IMG/VR virus record: IMGVR_UViG_3300049048_000006
Span: 1 to 28,419 of that record
Source: a virus
Reading direction: 5' to 3' (one strand)
Length of the DNA stretch: 28,419 bases
Position numbers and translations under genes: made by a program. Of this stretch, positions 13,173 through 20,505 are shown in pieces. The notes under the pieces are model-generated. The model was not told the DNA's origin. It did no database searches and saw only the letters and a program-made list of their open reading frames with translations. The first letter of the stretch is position 1. Every line of letters begins with the position of its first letter.

Positions 13173-13453
13173 GTCTGGAACAAGAAGCAGGACAAGGATT
13201 ACAAGCCGAACGCCTCTTAGAGGAGCTATCCCCATATATCGTCATGGTGCGTGAAGCCATCGTGCAGAAGTGGGAATCCTCCCCTGTAGGCGATAAGGAA
13301 GGCCAGCACGAGCTACGGCTGATGCGTAAGTTGCTAGGTGACGTAGAGGCCAACATCAAGACAGCTATAGAGACAGGCAAACTGGCACGTATCCAGATTG
13401 AGCGTGATTCCAAGCTTGAGCTAGTGAAAAAGGTAGTACGCAGGTTCGCATAG
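13169..13453 (+). CDS. Hypothetical head-module protein, 94 aa
   Basis: It starts on an ATGA overlap with the portal gene. The product is mostly helical with alternating charge (LLEELSPYIVMVREAIVQKWESSP, then LRLMRKLLGDVEANIKTAIETGKLARIQIERDSK). No family is named; position suggests a portal- or scaffold-associated virion assembly protein. Confidence 0.75.
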   Translation: MSLEQEAGQGLQAERLLEELSPYIVMVREAIVQKWESSPVGDKEGQHELRLMRKLLGDVEANIKTAIETGKLARIQIERDSKLELVKKVVRRFA

Positions 13454-13506
13454 CATTAAGCCGTTACTCAGTCGGCTTGATTAGTAGTAAGCACTGAGCA
13501 GTAAAA

Positions 13507-13543
13507 CGTCGTGAGACGCCGTTGCAAGGGGACGCCCTTTGCA
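13507..13543 (+). promoter_or_regulatory. GTGA-loop hairpin before the scaffold gene (copy 1)
   Basis: CGTC-GTGA-GACG (13507-13518) is a 4-bp hairpin with a GNRA-type GTGA loop. A second hairpin follows (TGCAAGGG/CCC-T-TTGCA, 13523-13543). The ribosome site TAGGAG lies at 13550-13555. The GTGA hairpin recurs with different stem bases before three other late genes. Confidence 0.6.
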
Positions 13544-13562
13544 CAGACCCTAGGAGTATGAA

Positions 13563-14531
13563 ATGAGTGACCAAGCCATTGAGCAGTCGCCACAAGAGTT
13601 AAGCATTGAAGACCGCTTTGCCACATTGCTGGCTGAGCCAGTTCCGGAAGATGAAGAAGTAGCTGAATCCGAGGAACAACCCGCACCCCAAGATAACGAG
13701 GAAGAAGTAGAGACGACCGAGGAAGAAGGCACTCCTGAACAGGAGCAAGCCGAAGCCGAAGAAGAAACTGCCGAACTCGACCTTGTAGAGATAGAAGTAG
13801 ATGGCGAGTCTTACCGAGTGCCAGAAGCGCTTAAAGACAAGATCATGCTACAAGCGGACTACACCCGTAAGACGCAGGAAGTCGCTGAACAACGTAAGCA
13901 AGTCGAGCAGATGCAGATGCAACTGCAACAACAAGCCCAGATTCAGCAAGAATCCCTCGCAGAATACGCACAATTAACGGCATTGGACAACCAGATCCAG
14001 GCGTTCAATCAAGTCGATTGGAATGCCCTGTACGATTCTGACCCTGCCGAGTTCGTCAAGCTCAAGGAAACGCGCCGAGACTTACTCGATAACCGCCAAG
14101 CCTTGGCTAACACGATTGGCACGAAACAACAGCAACTAGCAGCACAGCAACGCGAAACCTACATCAAGGCTGTCGAAGAAGGACAGAAGGTACTGGCAAG
14201 GGAGATTCCTAACTGGAATAACGAGCTTGCACGTAACCTCAACACTCTCGCAGTCGATAAGTACGGGTTCACGCCGGAAGAAGTGGCGCAAGTCATTGAT
14301 CCTCGCGTAGTGAAGCTATTGCACGATGCCTATCGGTTCCAGAAACAACAATCCAACAGGCCAGTGGCTGAGAAGAAGGTGGCGAATCTACCTAAAGTCT
14401 CCAAGCCAGGAAGCCCAAGCGCAGCCAAGTCCGTGGCAACCAGCCGCGAAGCAGAGGCTCGCAAAGCACTGAAAAAGACTGGCTCAGTAGACGCAGCACA
14501 AGCTGTGTTCCTAGCCCGATATTCAAAGTAA
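13563..14531 (+). CDS. Scaffolding protein
   Basis: The 322-aa protein has the look of a capsid scaffold. It has a long acidic N-terminal half (residues about 20-80 rich in Glu), then YRVPEALKDKIMLQADYTRKTQEVAEQRKQVEQMQ leading into a Gln-rich coiled coil. A basic C-terminus (KALKKTGSVDAAQAVF) is consistent with coat binding. It sits between portal and major capsid genes. Scaffolds guide coat assembly and exit or are degraded. Identity is from composition and position as well as a family-like LQADYTRKTQEVAEQR motif. Confidence 0.85.
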   Translation: MSDQAIEQSPQELSIEDRFATLLAEPVPEDEEVAESEEQPAPQDNEEEVETTEEEGTPEQEQAEAEEETAELDLVEIEVDGESYRVPEALKDKIMLQADYTRKTQEVAEQRKQVEQMQMQLQQQAQIQQESLAEYAQLTALDNQIQAFNQVDWNALYDSDPAEFVKLKETRRDLLDNRQALANTIGTKQQQLAAQQRETYIKAVEEGQKVLAREIPNWNNELARNLNTLAVDKYGFTPEEVAQVIDPRVVKLLHDAYRFQKQQSNRPVAEKKVANLPKVSKPGSPSAAKSVATSREAEARKALKKTGSVDAAQAVFLARYSK

Positions 14532-14532
14532 A

Positions 14533-14554
14533 CGCCGTGAGGCGCTACGAAAGG
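14533..14554 (+). promoter_or_regulatory. GTGA-loop hairpin before the capsid gene (copy 2)
   Basis: CGCC-GTGA-GGCG (14533-14544), then four bases and GAAAGG (14549-14554), seven bases before the capsid ATG. Same loop as copy 1, with compensatory stem changes. Confidence 0.65.
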
Positions 14555-14561
14555 ACAGACC

Positions 14562-15584
14562 ATGTTTAAGTTATTCAGCATTTTCGCGCTGATGGAGTTC
14601 CTGACTCCTAAAGCTGTGCCTGGTGGCACGTTCCAAACCTTCCAAGCGGTCGGTAACCGTGAAGACTTGTCGGACATCATCAACGACATTTCCCCAACCG
14701 AAACGCCGTTCTACTCCAAGGCCAAGAAGGGCACTGCTTCGGCAACCTTCCACGAGTGGCAAACTGACGCTCTGGACGCAGCCGCTACCAATGCAGCTAT
14801 CCAGGGTAATGACGCAGTAGTTAATACTGCAACCCCAACCGTTCGCCTGCGTAACTACTGCCAGATCCTGACCAAGACTGTCTCGGTATCCGGTACGCAA
14901 GATGCAGTGAACAAGGCGGGCCGCGCAAGCGAACTGGCTTATCAGATGTCCAAGCGTTCCAAGGAACTGAAGCGCGACGTGGAATATGCTCTGGTGCGTA
15001 ACCAAGCATCCACCTCCGGTGCTGCTGGCTCTGGCGCTACCTTGGCAGGCGTTGAATCGTGGCTGGCTACCAACAAAACCTCGGTCGGCACTGGTACTGC
15101 ACAAACCACCCCAGGTTACTCTGGCGGCACGGTTGCATCCCCAACCGACTCGACCGTTGCAGGCACTGTGACCGAAGCTAACCTGAAGGCCGTTATTCAG
15201 GCTTGCTGGACGCAAGGCGGTGACCCTGGCGTGCTGATGGTTGGCCCAGCCACCAAGTCGAAGATTTCCGGCTCTTTCAACGGTATCGCTACCCGCTATC
15301 GTGAAGTACCAGGCATGAAGCAAGGCTCCATCGTTTCCGGTGTTGACTTGTACATCTCTGACTTCGGTGAGCACGAGATTGTGCCTAACCGCTTCATGCG
15401 CGATCAGAACATTCTGGTTCTGGATATGGATTATTGGACTGTGGCTTCCCTGCGCGGCTTCCAAGCGTTCGATCTGGCGAAAACTGGTGACAGCAACAAG
15501 AAGCAAATCCTTACCGAACTGACGCTTGTCTCGAACAACGAGAAGGCATCAGGGAAGGTGGTCGATATCAACCCCGCACTCTAA
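14562..15584 (+). CDS. Major capsid protein (SU10/DUF5309-like)
   Basis: The 340-aa coat protein matches the SU10-type major head family: TFQTFQAVGNREDLSDIINDISPTETPFYS near residues 23-52, FHEWQTDALDAA, and a C-terminal EIVPNRFMRDQNILVLDMDYW with LRGFQAFDLAKTGDS. Coat subunits of this family usually begin close to the TFQT motif. Here about 20 extra residues (FKLFSIFALMEFLTPKAVPG) with a hydrophobic run precede it. AAGGA before ATG 14562 supports the longer start. The synonymous codon pattern here looks more polished than in neighbours, as expected for a highly expressed gene. Confidence 0.93.
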   Translation: MFKLFSIFALMEFLTPKAVPGGTFQTFQAVGNREDLSDIINDISPTETPFYSKAKKGTASATFHEWQTDALDAAATNAAIQGNDAVVNTATPTVRLRNYCQILTKTVSVSGTQDAVNKAGRASELAYQMSKRSKELKRDVEYALVRNQASTSGAAGSGATLAGVESWLATNKTSVGTGTAQTTPGYSGGTVASPTDSTVAGTVTEANLKAVIQACWTQGGDPGVLMVGPATKSKISGSFNGIATRYREVPGMKQGSIVSGVDLYISDFGEHEIVPNRFMRDQNILVLDMDYWTVASLRGFQAFDLAKTGDSNKKQILTELTLVSNNEKASGKVVDINPAL

Positions 15585-16088
15585 CTAGATAACGTGGCTC
15601 CAAGCATCTCCTTTTAGGATATAGCTGACATTAGTTCTTGTAATGTTAAAACGAGCCGCGATTTCTCTATGTGACAAACCTGTATGACCAAGGCGGCGAA
15701 TCTCACGGACAATCTCATCTGTGATTTTTGAGTTTCCGTGACTTTCGCCCCTCCCTTTATTTAGAAACTTAGTTGCATGTAATTTGTTTTGCGACTTTGT
15801 GCAATATTCAAGATTTTCTAAGCGATTGTCGTCTTTGATGCCATTGATGTGGTTAATTTCCATGCCATCAGGTTTAGAGCCAAAAAATGCTTGCATTACG
15901 AGAAGGTGCGCTGAATGTCTGCCGCCGTATTTCCCAAGAGTGTATTGAACATAGCCTTTTTGGCTATATCCAGGCTTCAATATCCTGCCGTAACGTGCGC
16001 CACTGCCTTGTTTGACGGTCATCAATCGACCAAGATTGCTTACATGATATTCGGATTCAAAACCAACGACTGGTTTCCAGATTTCCAT
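15585..16088 (-). CDS. HNH homing endonuclease (NUMOD4-HNH-HTH)
   Basis: The 167-aa protein reads opposite to the late operon and ends on the base after the capsid stop codon. It begins with a NUMOD4 signature (EIWKPVVGFESEYHVSNLGR) and continues with RILKPG-S-KGYVQYTL. The HNH core is GMEINHINGIKDDNRLENLEYCTKSQN, with the Asn-His pair and the closing Asn. A C-terminal NUMOD-type HTH (LSHREIAARFNITRTNVSYIL) follows. AGGAG before ATG 16088 decides the start; the frame extends 17 codons further up without support. Such genes are selfish mobile elements that cleave and copy into phages lacking them. Confidence 0.93.
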   Translation of the reverse strand: MEIWKPVVGFESEYHVSNLGRLMTVKQGSGARYGRILKPGYSQKGYVQYTLGKYGGRHSAHLLVMQAFFGSKPDGMEINHINGIKDDNRLENLEYCTKSQNKLHATKFLNKGRGESHGNSKITDEIVREIRRLGHTGLSHREIAARFNITRTNVSYILKGDAWSHVI

Positions 16089-16110
16089 GACATTGCTCCT
16101 GTTAGCAAAT

Positions 16111-16142
16111 CCTGTGATATGGGGTGTGGCGGTCGTCACAGG
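16111..16142. other. Inverted repeat between the HNH gene and the next late gene
   Basis: CCTGTGA (16111-16117) and TCACAGG (16136-16142) form a perfect 7-bp inverted repeat with an 18-base loop in the 104-base divergent gap. It could be an operator or an RNA hairpin; no T run follows. Confidence 0.4.
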
Positions 16143-16192
16143 TAACGATGTTCAGCCGCTAAGCCTAGCCACACAGGGAAATTATACTACTT

Positions 16193-16528
16193 ATGGATAA
16201 AAGAGTCCTAGACTATGACCCGCTAAGCAAGATCATCACATGGTTTGCTTACGACGATGACACTGACACGACTTACATTGAATACACAGGCGGTGATGCT
16301 AGGCAAAAGGCCGAGCAGTCACATACGCTACAGAATGACGAGAACTACACCAAGATAGGTCTCAAGAACAGCATGGTTCACTATGCCCACATCAGCGATG
16401 AGCAGTTGCTCCGCTGGCATTGCATGGGGATCGACATCAAGGACAAGAGCGAACTATTCCGCATGGTCAATAAACCAGAATACAGCAAGCTCAAGACCAC
16501 GACCTTAGTTCACAAGCCCAAGGGCTAA
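16193..16528 (+). CDS. Conserved-type phage structural-region protein, 111 aa
   Basis: The protein (VLDYDPLSKIITWFAYDDDTDTTYIEY, then LQNDENYTKIGLKNSMVHYAHI, and KPEYSKLKTTT at the end) resembles a family of small proteins found after the capsid gene in many podoviruses. Their function is unknown. It lies just past the HNH insertion and directly abuts the TPR-glycosyltransferase gene. Confidence 0.8.
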   Translation: MDKRVLDYDPLSKIITWFAYDDDTDTTYIEYTGGDARQKAEQSHTLQNDENYTKIGLKNSMVHYAHISDEQLLRWHCMGIDIKDKSELFRMVNKPEYSKLKTTTLVHKPKG

Positions 16529-17884
16529 ATGGCAAACATCCTAGACGCGATCCGTTATGTAGAGAACGGTGAGCCGGACGAGGCGCTGAGAATCGCCTCA
16601 CAAATACTGAATGACGAACCTGAGCAGGTAGATGCTATCTGCGTAGCAGGGCAGGCGCTGTTGAATGCCGAGCGGTATGGGTTGGCTTATAACCTGTACA
16701 AGAGAGCACTAGAGTTAAGACCTGACATCTCAGGAATATGGAACAACATTGGCCTAGTCTGCATGAAGATGATGCGGGACGACGAGGCAAGGAAATACCT
16801 GACACGCTCGCTTAACATGGAGCCAGATAACACGGCGGCATTGAACAACATGGCGCTGATAGAAGTGAACAATGGGAATCCTCAAGGCGCTGTCGTCTTG
16901 GGGAATAAATCTCTATCCATCAATCCTGACCAGTCGGATGTGAGAGAGACGCTAGGATATGCGAATCTCATGCTAGGTAATTGGGAATCAGGGTGGGACG
17001 GCTATGAGGCGATGGTGGGGACGGAGAAGCATAGAACCTTCCCGCCGCGTAAGGATAAGCCCTATTGGGACGGGACCAGAGGATTGACCCTGAATATCCG
17101 TGGTGAGCAGGGAATTGGGGATGAAATATCCTTCGCCTCAATGATTCCTGAAGTATCCCGCGAGAACAATGTGATTCTGGAGTGCGATGCAAGGCTATAT
17201 GGCCTGTTTAAGCGCAGTTTTCCTGATATTACGGTGTATCCAACCCGCTTTGAGAAGGCTCCCGAGTGGGTAGATAGTCAAGATTTCGACGCATGGTGTC
17301 TTGTTGGGTCGCTTGGCTGGCATTACAGGGTGAAAGACAGTGATTTTAGTGGTATTCCGTACCTTAAAGCCTGCCCAGAGCGCAAAAGTCACTGGAATGC
17401 CGAGCTATCTAAGCGAGGAAACAGGAGAAAGGTCGGGATTGCGTGGAATGGCGGCCTTAAAGACACATTCAAGCAGCGCAGAAGCCTGGATTTAGAGCAA
17501 TTGCTACCGATCCTCTCTCAATACTGCACGTTTATCAGCCTAGAGTACAAAACACCCCATGAATTAGCGGAGTTTGAGCGGGAATACGGGATAAAGATTC
17601 ACCACTTCCCAGAAGCGACAGAATCCAAGGATTACGACGACACAGCAGCCATGGTTGACGAGCTAGACCTCGTTATCTCGGTGCAAACCGCTGTCGTTCA
17701 CCTAGCAGGGGCATTGGGTAAACCTTGTTGGACACTCATCCCGAACAAACCTAACTGGAGATACGCTACGCCCCGTTTCGTGTGGGCTAACAGCGTAGAA
17801 CTGTTCAGGCAAGGTAAGACATGGGACGAGCCGATTAAATGCGTTACAGAGCGATTGCAGAGGTTTATTGATGGGTCTAGGTGA
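16529..17884 (+). CDS. TPR-repeat glycosyltransferase-like protein
   Basis: The 451-aa protein has about four tetratricopeptide repeats in residues 1-140 (for example YNLYKRALELRPDISGIWNNIG and EARKYLTRSLNMEPDNTAALNN). A GT-B-like C-terminal domain (about residues 180-450) carries IRGEQGIGDEISFASMIP, VGIAWNGG, and DLVISVQTAVVHLAGALGKPCWTLIP, which is the GT9/GT41-type donor-binding end. TPR domains in such enzymes bind protein acceptors or partners, so protein glycosylation is possible. It overlaps the next gene by 14 bases. Acceptor and sugar are unknown. Confidence 0.85.
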   Translation: MANILDAIRYVENGEPDEALRIASQILNDEPEQVDAICVAGQALLNAERYGLAYNLYKRALELRPDISGIWNNIGLVCMKMMRDDEARKYLTRSLNMEPDNTAALNNMALIEVNNGNPQGAVVLGNKSLSINPDQSDVRETLGYANLMLGNWESGWDGYEAMVGTEKHRTFPPRKDKPYWDGTRGLTLNIRGEQGIGDEISFASMIPEVSRENNVILECDARLYGLFKRSFPDITVYPTRFEKAPEWVDSQDFDAWCLVGSLGWHYRVKDSDFSGIPYLKACPERKSHWNAELSKRGNRRKVGIAWNGGLKDTFKQRRSLDLEQLLPILSQYCTFISLEYKTPHELAEFEREYGIKIHHFPEATESKDYDDTAAMVDELDLVISVQTAVVHLAGALGKPCWTLIPNKPNWRYATPRFVWANSVELFRQGKTWDEPIKCVTERLQRFIDGSR

Positions 17885-18683
17885 CTGGATCATGGCGACC
17901 GCCGATGCCAAGGAAGTGAATGAGCGTCACGGCGTGCGTGTGGTGTTTGGCGATGGGGTAAACAAGTTCTACGACGAAGTATTCGAGGGTAATCCAAGGA
18001 TCGCCAAGGAACTGAGACCTAATGAGCGGTTTGCATGGGTGAAGAACTATCCAGGACACAGACCTTACATCAAGCAGATCCACAAAGGTTACTTTGAGTT
18101 TCATCCAGACTTCAAGGCCAAGCCTGGCGAGTTATATCTCGGTGACGTTGAAAAGAACGGTTATGTGTTGATCGAGCCGAACGTGAAGCAGGACTTCTGG
18201 ATAGGCAAGAACAAGGATTGGGGGCTGGATAACTGGAAAGCCCTCGTATCCAAGCTGGATTGTGAATGGCGGCAGATCGGTACGGATAAGTTTCTCGACA
18301 AGCAGCATGCGCTCAGGACAAAGACATTCATGCAGGCAGCAAGGGTGCTTGCAGGAGCCAAGCTCTTAATCACTACAGACGGGGCCTTACATCATGCAGC
18401 GGCTGCACTTGGCGTGCCTTCGATTGTGTTGTGGGGTGGCGTGGCTCATCCGCGCAATCTTGGCTATGACACTCATATCAACCTGCATCATGGTGATGAG
18501 CCTTGCGGGTCTCATTCAAAGAAGTGCGAACACTGCCAAAAAGCTATGGCTAAAATCACTGTAGAGGAAGTCCTAGAAGCCTATGAAAGAAGTCAACGGG
18601 ATTTGGTTGCCGGATCACGAAAGCCATCTGGAGCAGTACGCAAAGGCAGGCGAGTACGGCAGGTGGACGTATCAGGGGCATAA
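17871..18683 (+). CDS. GT9-like (heptosyltransferase-family) glycosyltransferase
   Basis: The 270-aa protein starts at ATG 17871 with AGAGG at 17859-17863. It opens with MGLGDWIMATADAKEVNERHG, the donor-side loop seen in GT9-like proteins, and contains FMQAARVLAGAKLLITTDGALHHAAAALGVPSIVLWGG (about residues 150-190), the conserved GT9 end motif. ADP-heptose LPS heptosyltransferases belong to this family. The last 34 residues are read through the first 101 bases of the following methyltransferase gene and look like junction-derived sequence (SRKPSGAVRKGRRVRQV), not family sequence. Confidence 0.85.
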   Translation: MGLGDWIMATADAKEVNERHGVRVVFGDGVNKFYDEVFEGNPRIAKELRPNERFAWVKNYPGHRPYIKQIHKGYFEFHPDFKAKPGELYLGDVEKNGYVLIEPNVKQDFWIGKNKDWGLDNWKALVSKLDCEWRQIGTDKFLDKQHALRTKTFMQAARVLAGAKLLITTDGALHHAAAALGVPSIVLWGGVAHPRNLGYDTHINLHHGDEPCGSHSKKCEHCQKAMAKITVEEVLEAYERSQRDLVAGSRKPSGAVRKGRRVRQVDVSGA

Positions 18684-19215
18684 GCTACTGGAAGCCCTTA
18701 AGTGGGTTAACGGTATTGAATTAGCGATTGATGTAGGCGGGCATTGCGGGCTATGGTCGAAAGAGCTAGTCAAGATATTCGATAACGTCGTGGCCTTTGA
18801 GCCAGTTGCCGATCACCGAGCCTGTTATGTGAAGAACGTCAAGGCCGACAACTACACACTGCATCCTGTGGCTCTTGGCGACAAGGAAGACTTTATCTCT
18901 ATCCATACCTCTATCGGTTCATCCGGTGATTCATGGGTCGATGGTAAGGGTGATATTCCGGTCAAGCTGCTGGATACCTACAACCTGAATCCCGACTTCA
19001 TCAAGCTTGACTGTGAAGGCTTTGAATACTTCGCGCTCAAGGGTGGGGAAGAGATGCTGAAGCGCAGTAAGCCTTGTGTGATTGTCGAGCAGAAGCCTGG
19101 CAGGGCAAAGAAGTTCGGGTTGAAAGACACGCAGGCTGTCACCTATCTGGAATCGTTGGGCGCAAAGCTACGCAAGGAAATCTCTGGTGATTTCATCCTC
19201 AGTTGGGAAGATTGA
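18583..19215 (+). CDS. FkbM-family methyltransferase
   Basis: The 210-aa protein has motif I ELAIDVGGHCGLWSK (residues 46-60), VVAFEPVADH, an ILE-like VKLLDTYNLNPDFIKLDCEGFEYFALKGGEEML segment and a C-terminal IVEQKPGR. This is the FkbM pattern of SAM-dependent O-methyltransferases, often found with glycan synthesis genes where they cap or decorate sugars. It overlaps the preceding gene by 101 bases and the following by 29, an unusually tight packing that keeps the cassette as one unit. Confidence 0.9.
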   Translation: MKEVNGIWLPDHESHLEQYAKAGEYGRWTYQGHKLLEALKWVNGIELAIDVGGHCGLWSKELVKIFDNVVAFEPVADHRACYVKNVKADNYTLHPVALGDKEDFISIHTSIGSSGDSWVDGKGDIPVKLLDTYNLNPDFIKLDCEGFEYFALKGGEEMLKRSKPCVIVEQKPGRAKKFGLKDTQAVTYLESLGAKLRKEISGDFILSWED

Positions 19216-19897
19216 CACCAGATCAAAGAGCGAACAGCGAGAGAGGGTTCGCAAGCAGATACGGGCCGATGTGCCCGTTTTTTTTGGGTTCGACCAGCTA
19301 GACAACCTGAAGGCATTAAAGGCTAAAGGCCAACCATTCCTTTATGTAGACCATGCCTACTTTGACAGGGGCTACGAGCGAGGCAATTTCAGGGCGGTGT
19401 ATTGCAACATCCACCAGACCAAAGAACTGGATTTGCCGAATGACAGGCGCAAGCAATTCGGCGTGAAGTTGAGGGATTGGCAGGAATGGACTGATGGCAG
19501 GGTGGTCTTCATCCCAAGCCCTAAAAACCCTACGGCTTACCACGACGAACCTAAATGGAACGATGACGCAATAGACCTTCTGGTGAAGAAGACCAGGAGA
19601 GAGATATACGTCAAGAGCCAGAAGACCAAGGGGCTAGGCGATTCGATACACAAGGCATGGGCATTGGTATCCCATTGTTCTGTGGCTGCTGTTGAGGCTG
19701 CTTGCCACGGCATCCCTGTAGTGACTTCAAGACATAACCCTGCTGCTCCTATCTCTGTGGATCTGGAGCACATAGAAATCCCCATTCGTCCTGATCGGGA
19801 CAAGTGGGTGAACACCCTTACCTATTCGCAATTCACGCTGCAAGAGCTTAGCGATGGCTCAGCATGGCAGATCATTAAGGAAATGAACCGACTATGA
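19187..19897 (+). CDS. Capsule-biosynthesis-like / GT-B-like protein
   Basis: The 236-aa protein starts at GTG 19187 with AAGGA at 19173-19177. It has DVPVFFGFDQLDNLKALKAKGQPFLYVDHAYFDRG near residues 28-62 and ends with HKAWALVSHCSVAAVEAACHGIPVVTSRHNPAAPIS (about residues 158-193), similar to the donor-side half of KpsC/KpsS-type and other GT-B proteins. It probably acts with the three preceding genes on a glycan. The family call is tentative. A perfect terminator-like hairpin lies within its first 35 codons. Confidence 0.65.
   Translation: MISSSVGKIDTRSKSEQRERVRKQIRADVPVFFGFDQLDNLKALKAKGQPFLYVDHAYFDRGYERGNFRAVYCNIHQTKELDLPNDRRKQFGVKLRDWQEWTDGRVVFIPSPKNPTAYHDEPKWNDDAIDLLVKKTRREIYVKSQKTKGLGDSIHKAWALVSHCSVAAVEAACHGIPVVTSRHNPAAPISVDLEHIEIPIRPDRDKWVNTLTYSQFTLQELSDGSAWQIIKEMNRL
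19261..19285 (+). terminator. Terminator-like hairpin inside the last glycan-cassette gene
   Basis: ACGGGC (19261-19266) and GCCCGT (19273-19278) close a six-base loop and run into eight T residues (19278-19285). It overlaps codons for residues about 25-33 of the gene at 19187. Its stem core is the same as that of the in-gene hairpin at 8764. Confidence 0.7.
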
Positions 19898-20505
19898 GCA
19901 TCACTAACTATACCGAGCTACAAACAGCGGTGGCTAGCTGGCTGTCTCGCGCTGATTTGACGAGTCTGATCCCAGACTTCATTGCTTTGGCAGAAGCCAA
20001 GTTCCAGCGTGAGTTACGCACCCGCAACATGGAAGCCATTGTGTCTATCACGCCTAGCTCCGGTGTGTGTGCATTGCCTGCTGACTTCCTGCAAGCGCGA
20101 AGAGTGTACGTGAACGCAGATGAGCCGTACGAGCTTGAGTACCTGACACCTGAGAACTTCTACCTCAAGTATCCAGTACTCACTACCTGGTCGGTAGGGC
20201 CTAGCCGTTATTACACGATTCAGGATGAGGGCATCTATCTGTCCGACATTGCGAGCGGGAATGCCATTAGCTTGCTGTACTACCAAAAGATTCCAGATTT
20301 AGCGACGAATAGCACCAATTGGCTGCTGACCAATCACCCGGATTTGTACCTATACGGCGCATTGTTTGAATCGACCAACAAGACCAAGAACCGCGAAGAC
20401 CGCGCCTTCTTCACTGAAGCCATGAATGTGGTATTGGGCCAGATCGCCAAGTCCGACAAGCACGGCAAGTTCTCTGGCTCTGCGATGCGAGTTATCTCAG
20501 CATGA
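19894..20505 (+). CDS. Head-tail adaptor (P22 gp4-like position)
   Basis: The 203-aa protein (TELQTAVASWLSRADLTSLIPDFIALAEAKFQRELRTRNME at the start, then LPADFLQARRVYV and HPDLYLYGALFE) belongs to a phage adaptor family that plugs onto the portal ring and begins the tail. It overlaps its neighbours by four bases at each end and is followed by the gp10-like hub, as in P22 where gp4 precedes gp10. Some gp4 proteins hydrolyse peptidoglycan; nothing in this sequence shows that here. Confidence 0.85.
   Translation: MSITNYTELQTAVASWLSRADLTSLIPDFIALAEAKFQRELRTRNMEAIVSITPSSGVCALPADFLQARRVYVNADEPYELEYLTPENFYLKYPVLTTWSVGPSRYYTIQDEGIYLSDIASGNAISLLYYQKIPDLATNSTNWLLTNHPDLYLYGALFESTNKTKNREDRAFFTEAMNVVLGQIAKSDKHGKFSGSAMRVISA

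Noticed and set aside
14571-15506. 311-aa ORF antisense to the capsid gene
   Set aside because: It is a shadow produced by the codon pattern of the highly expressed capsid gene; no start signal or family motif.
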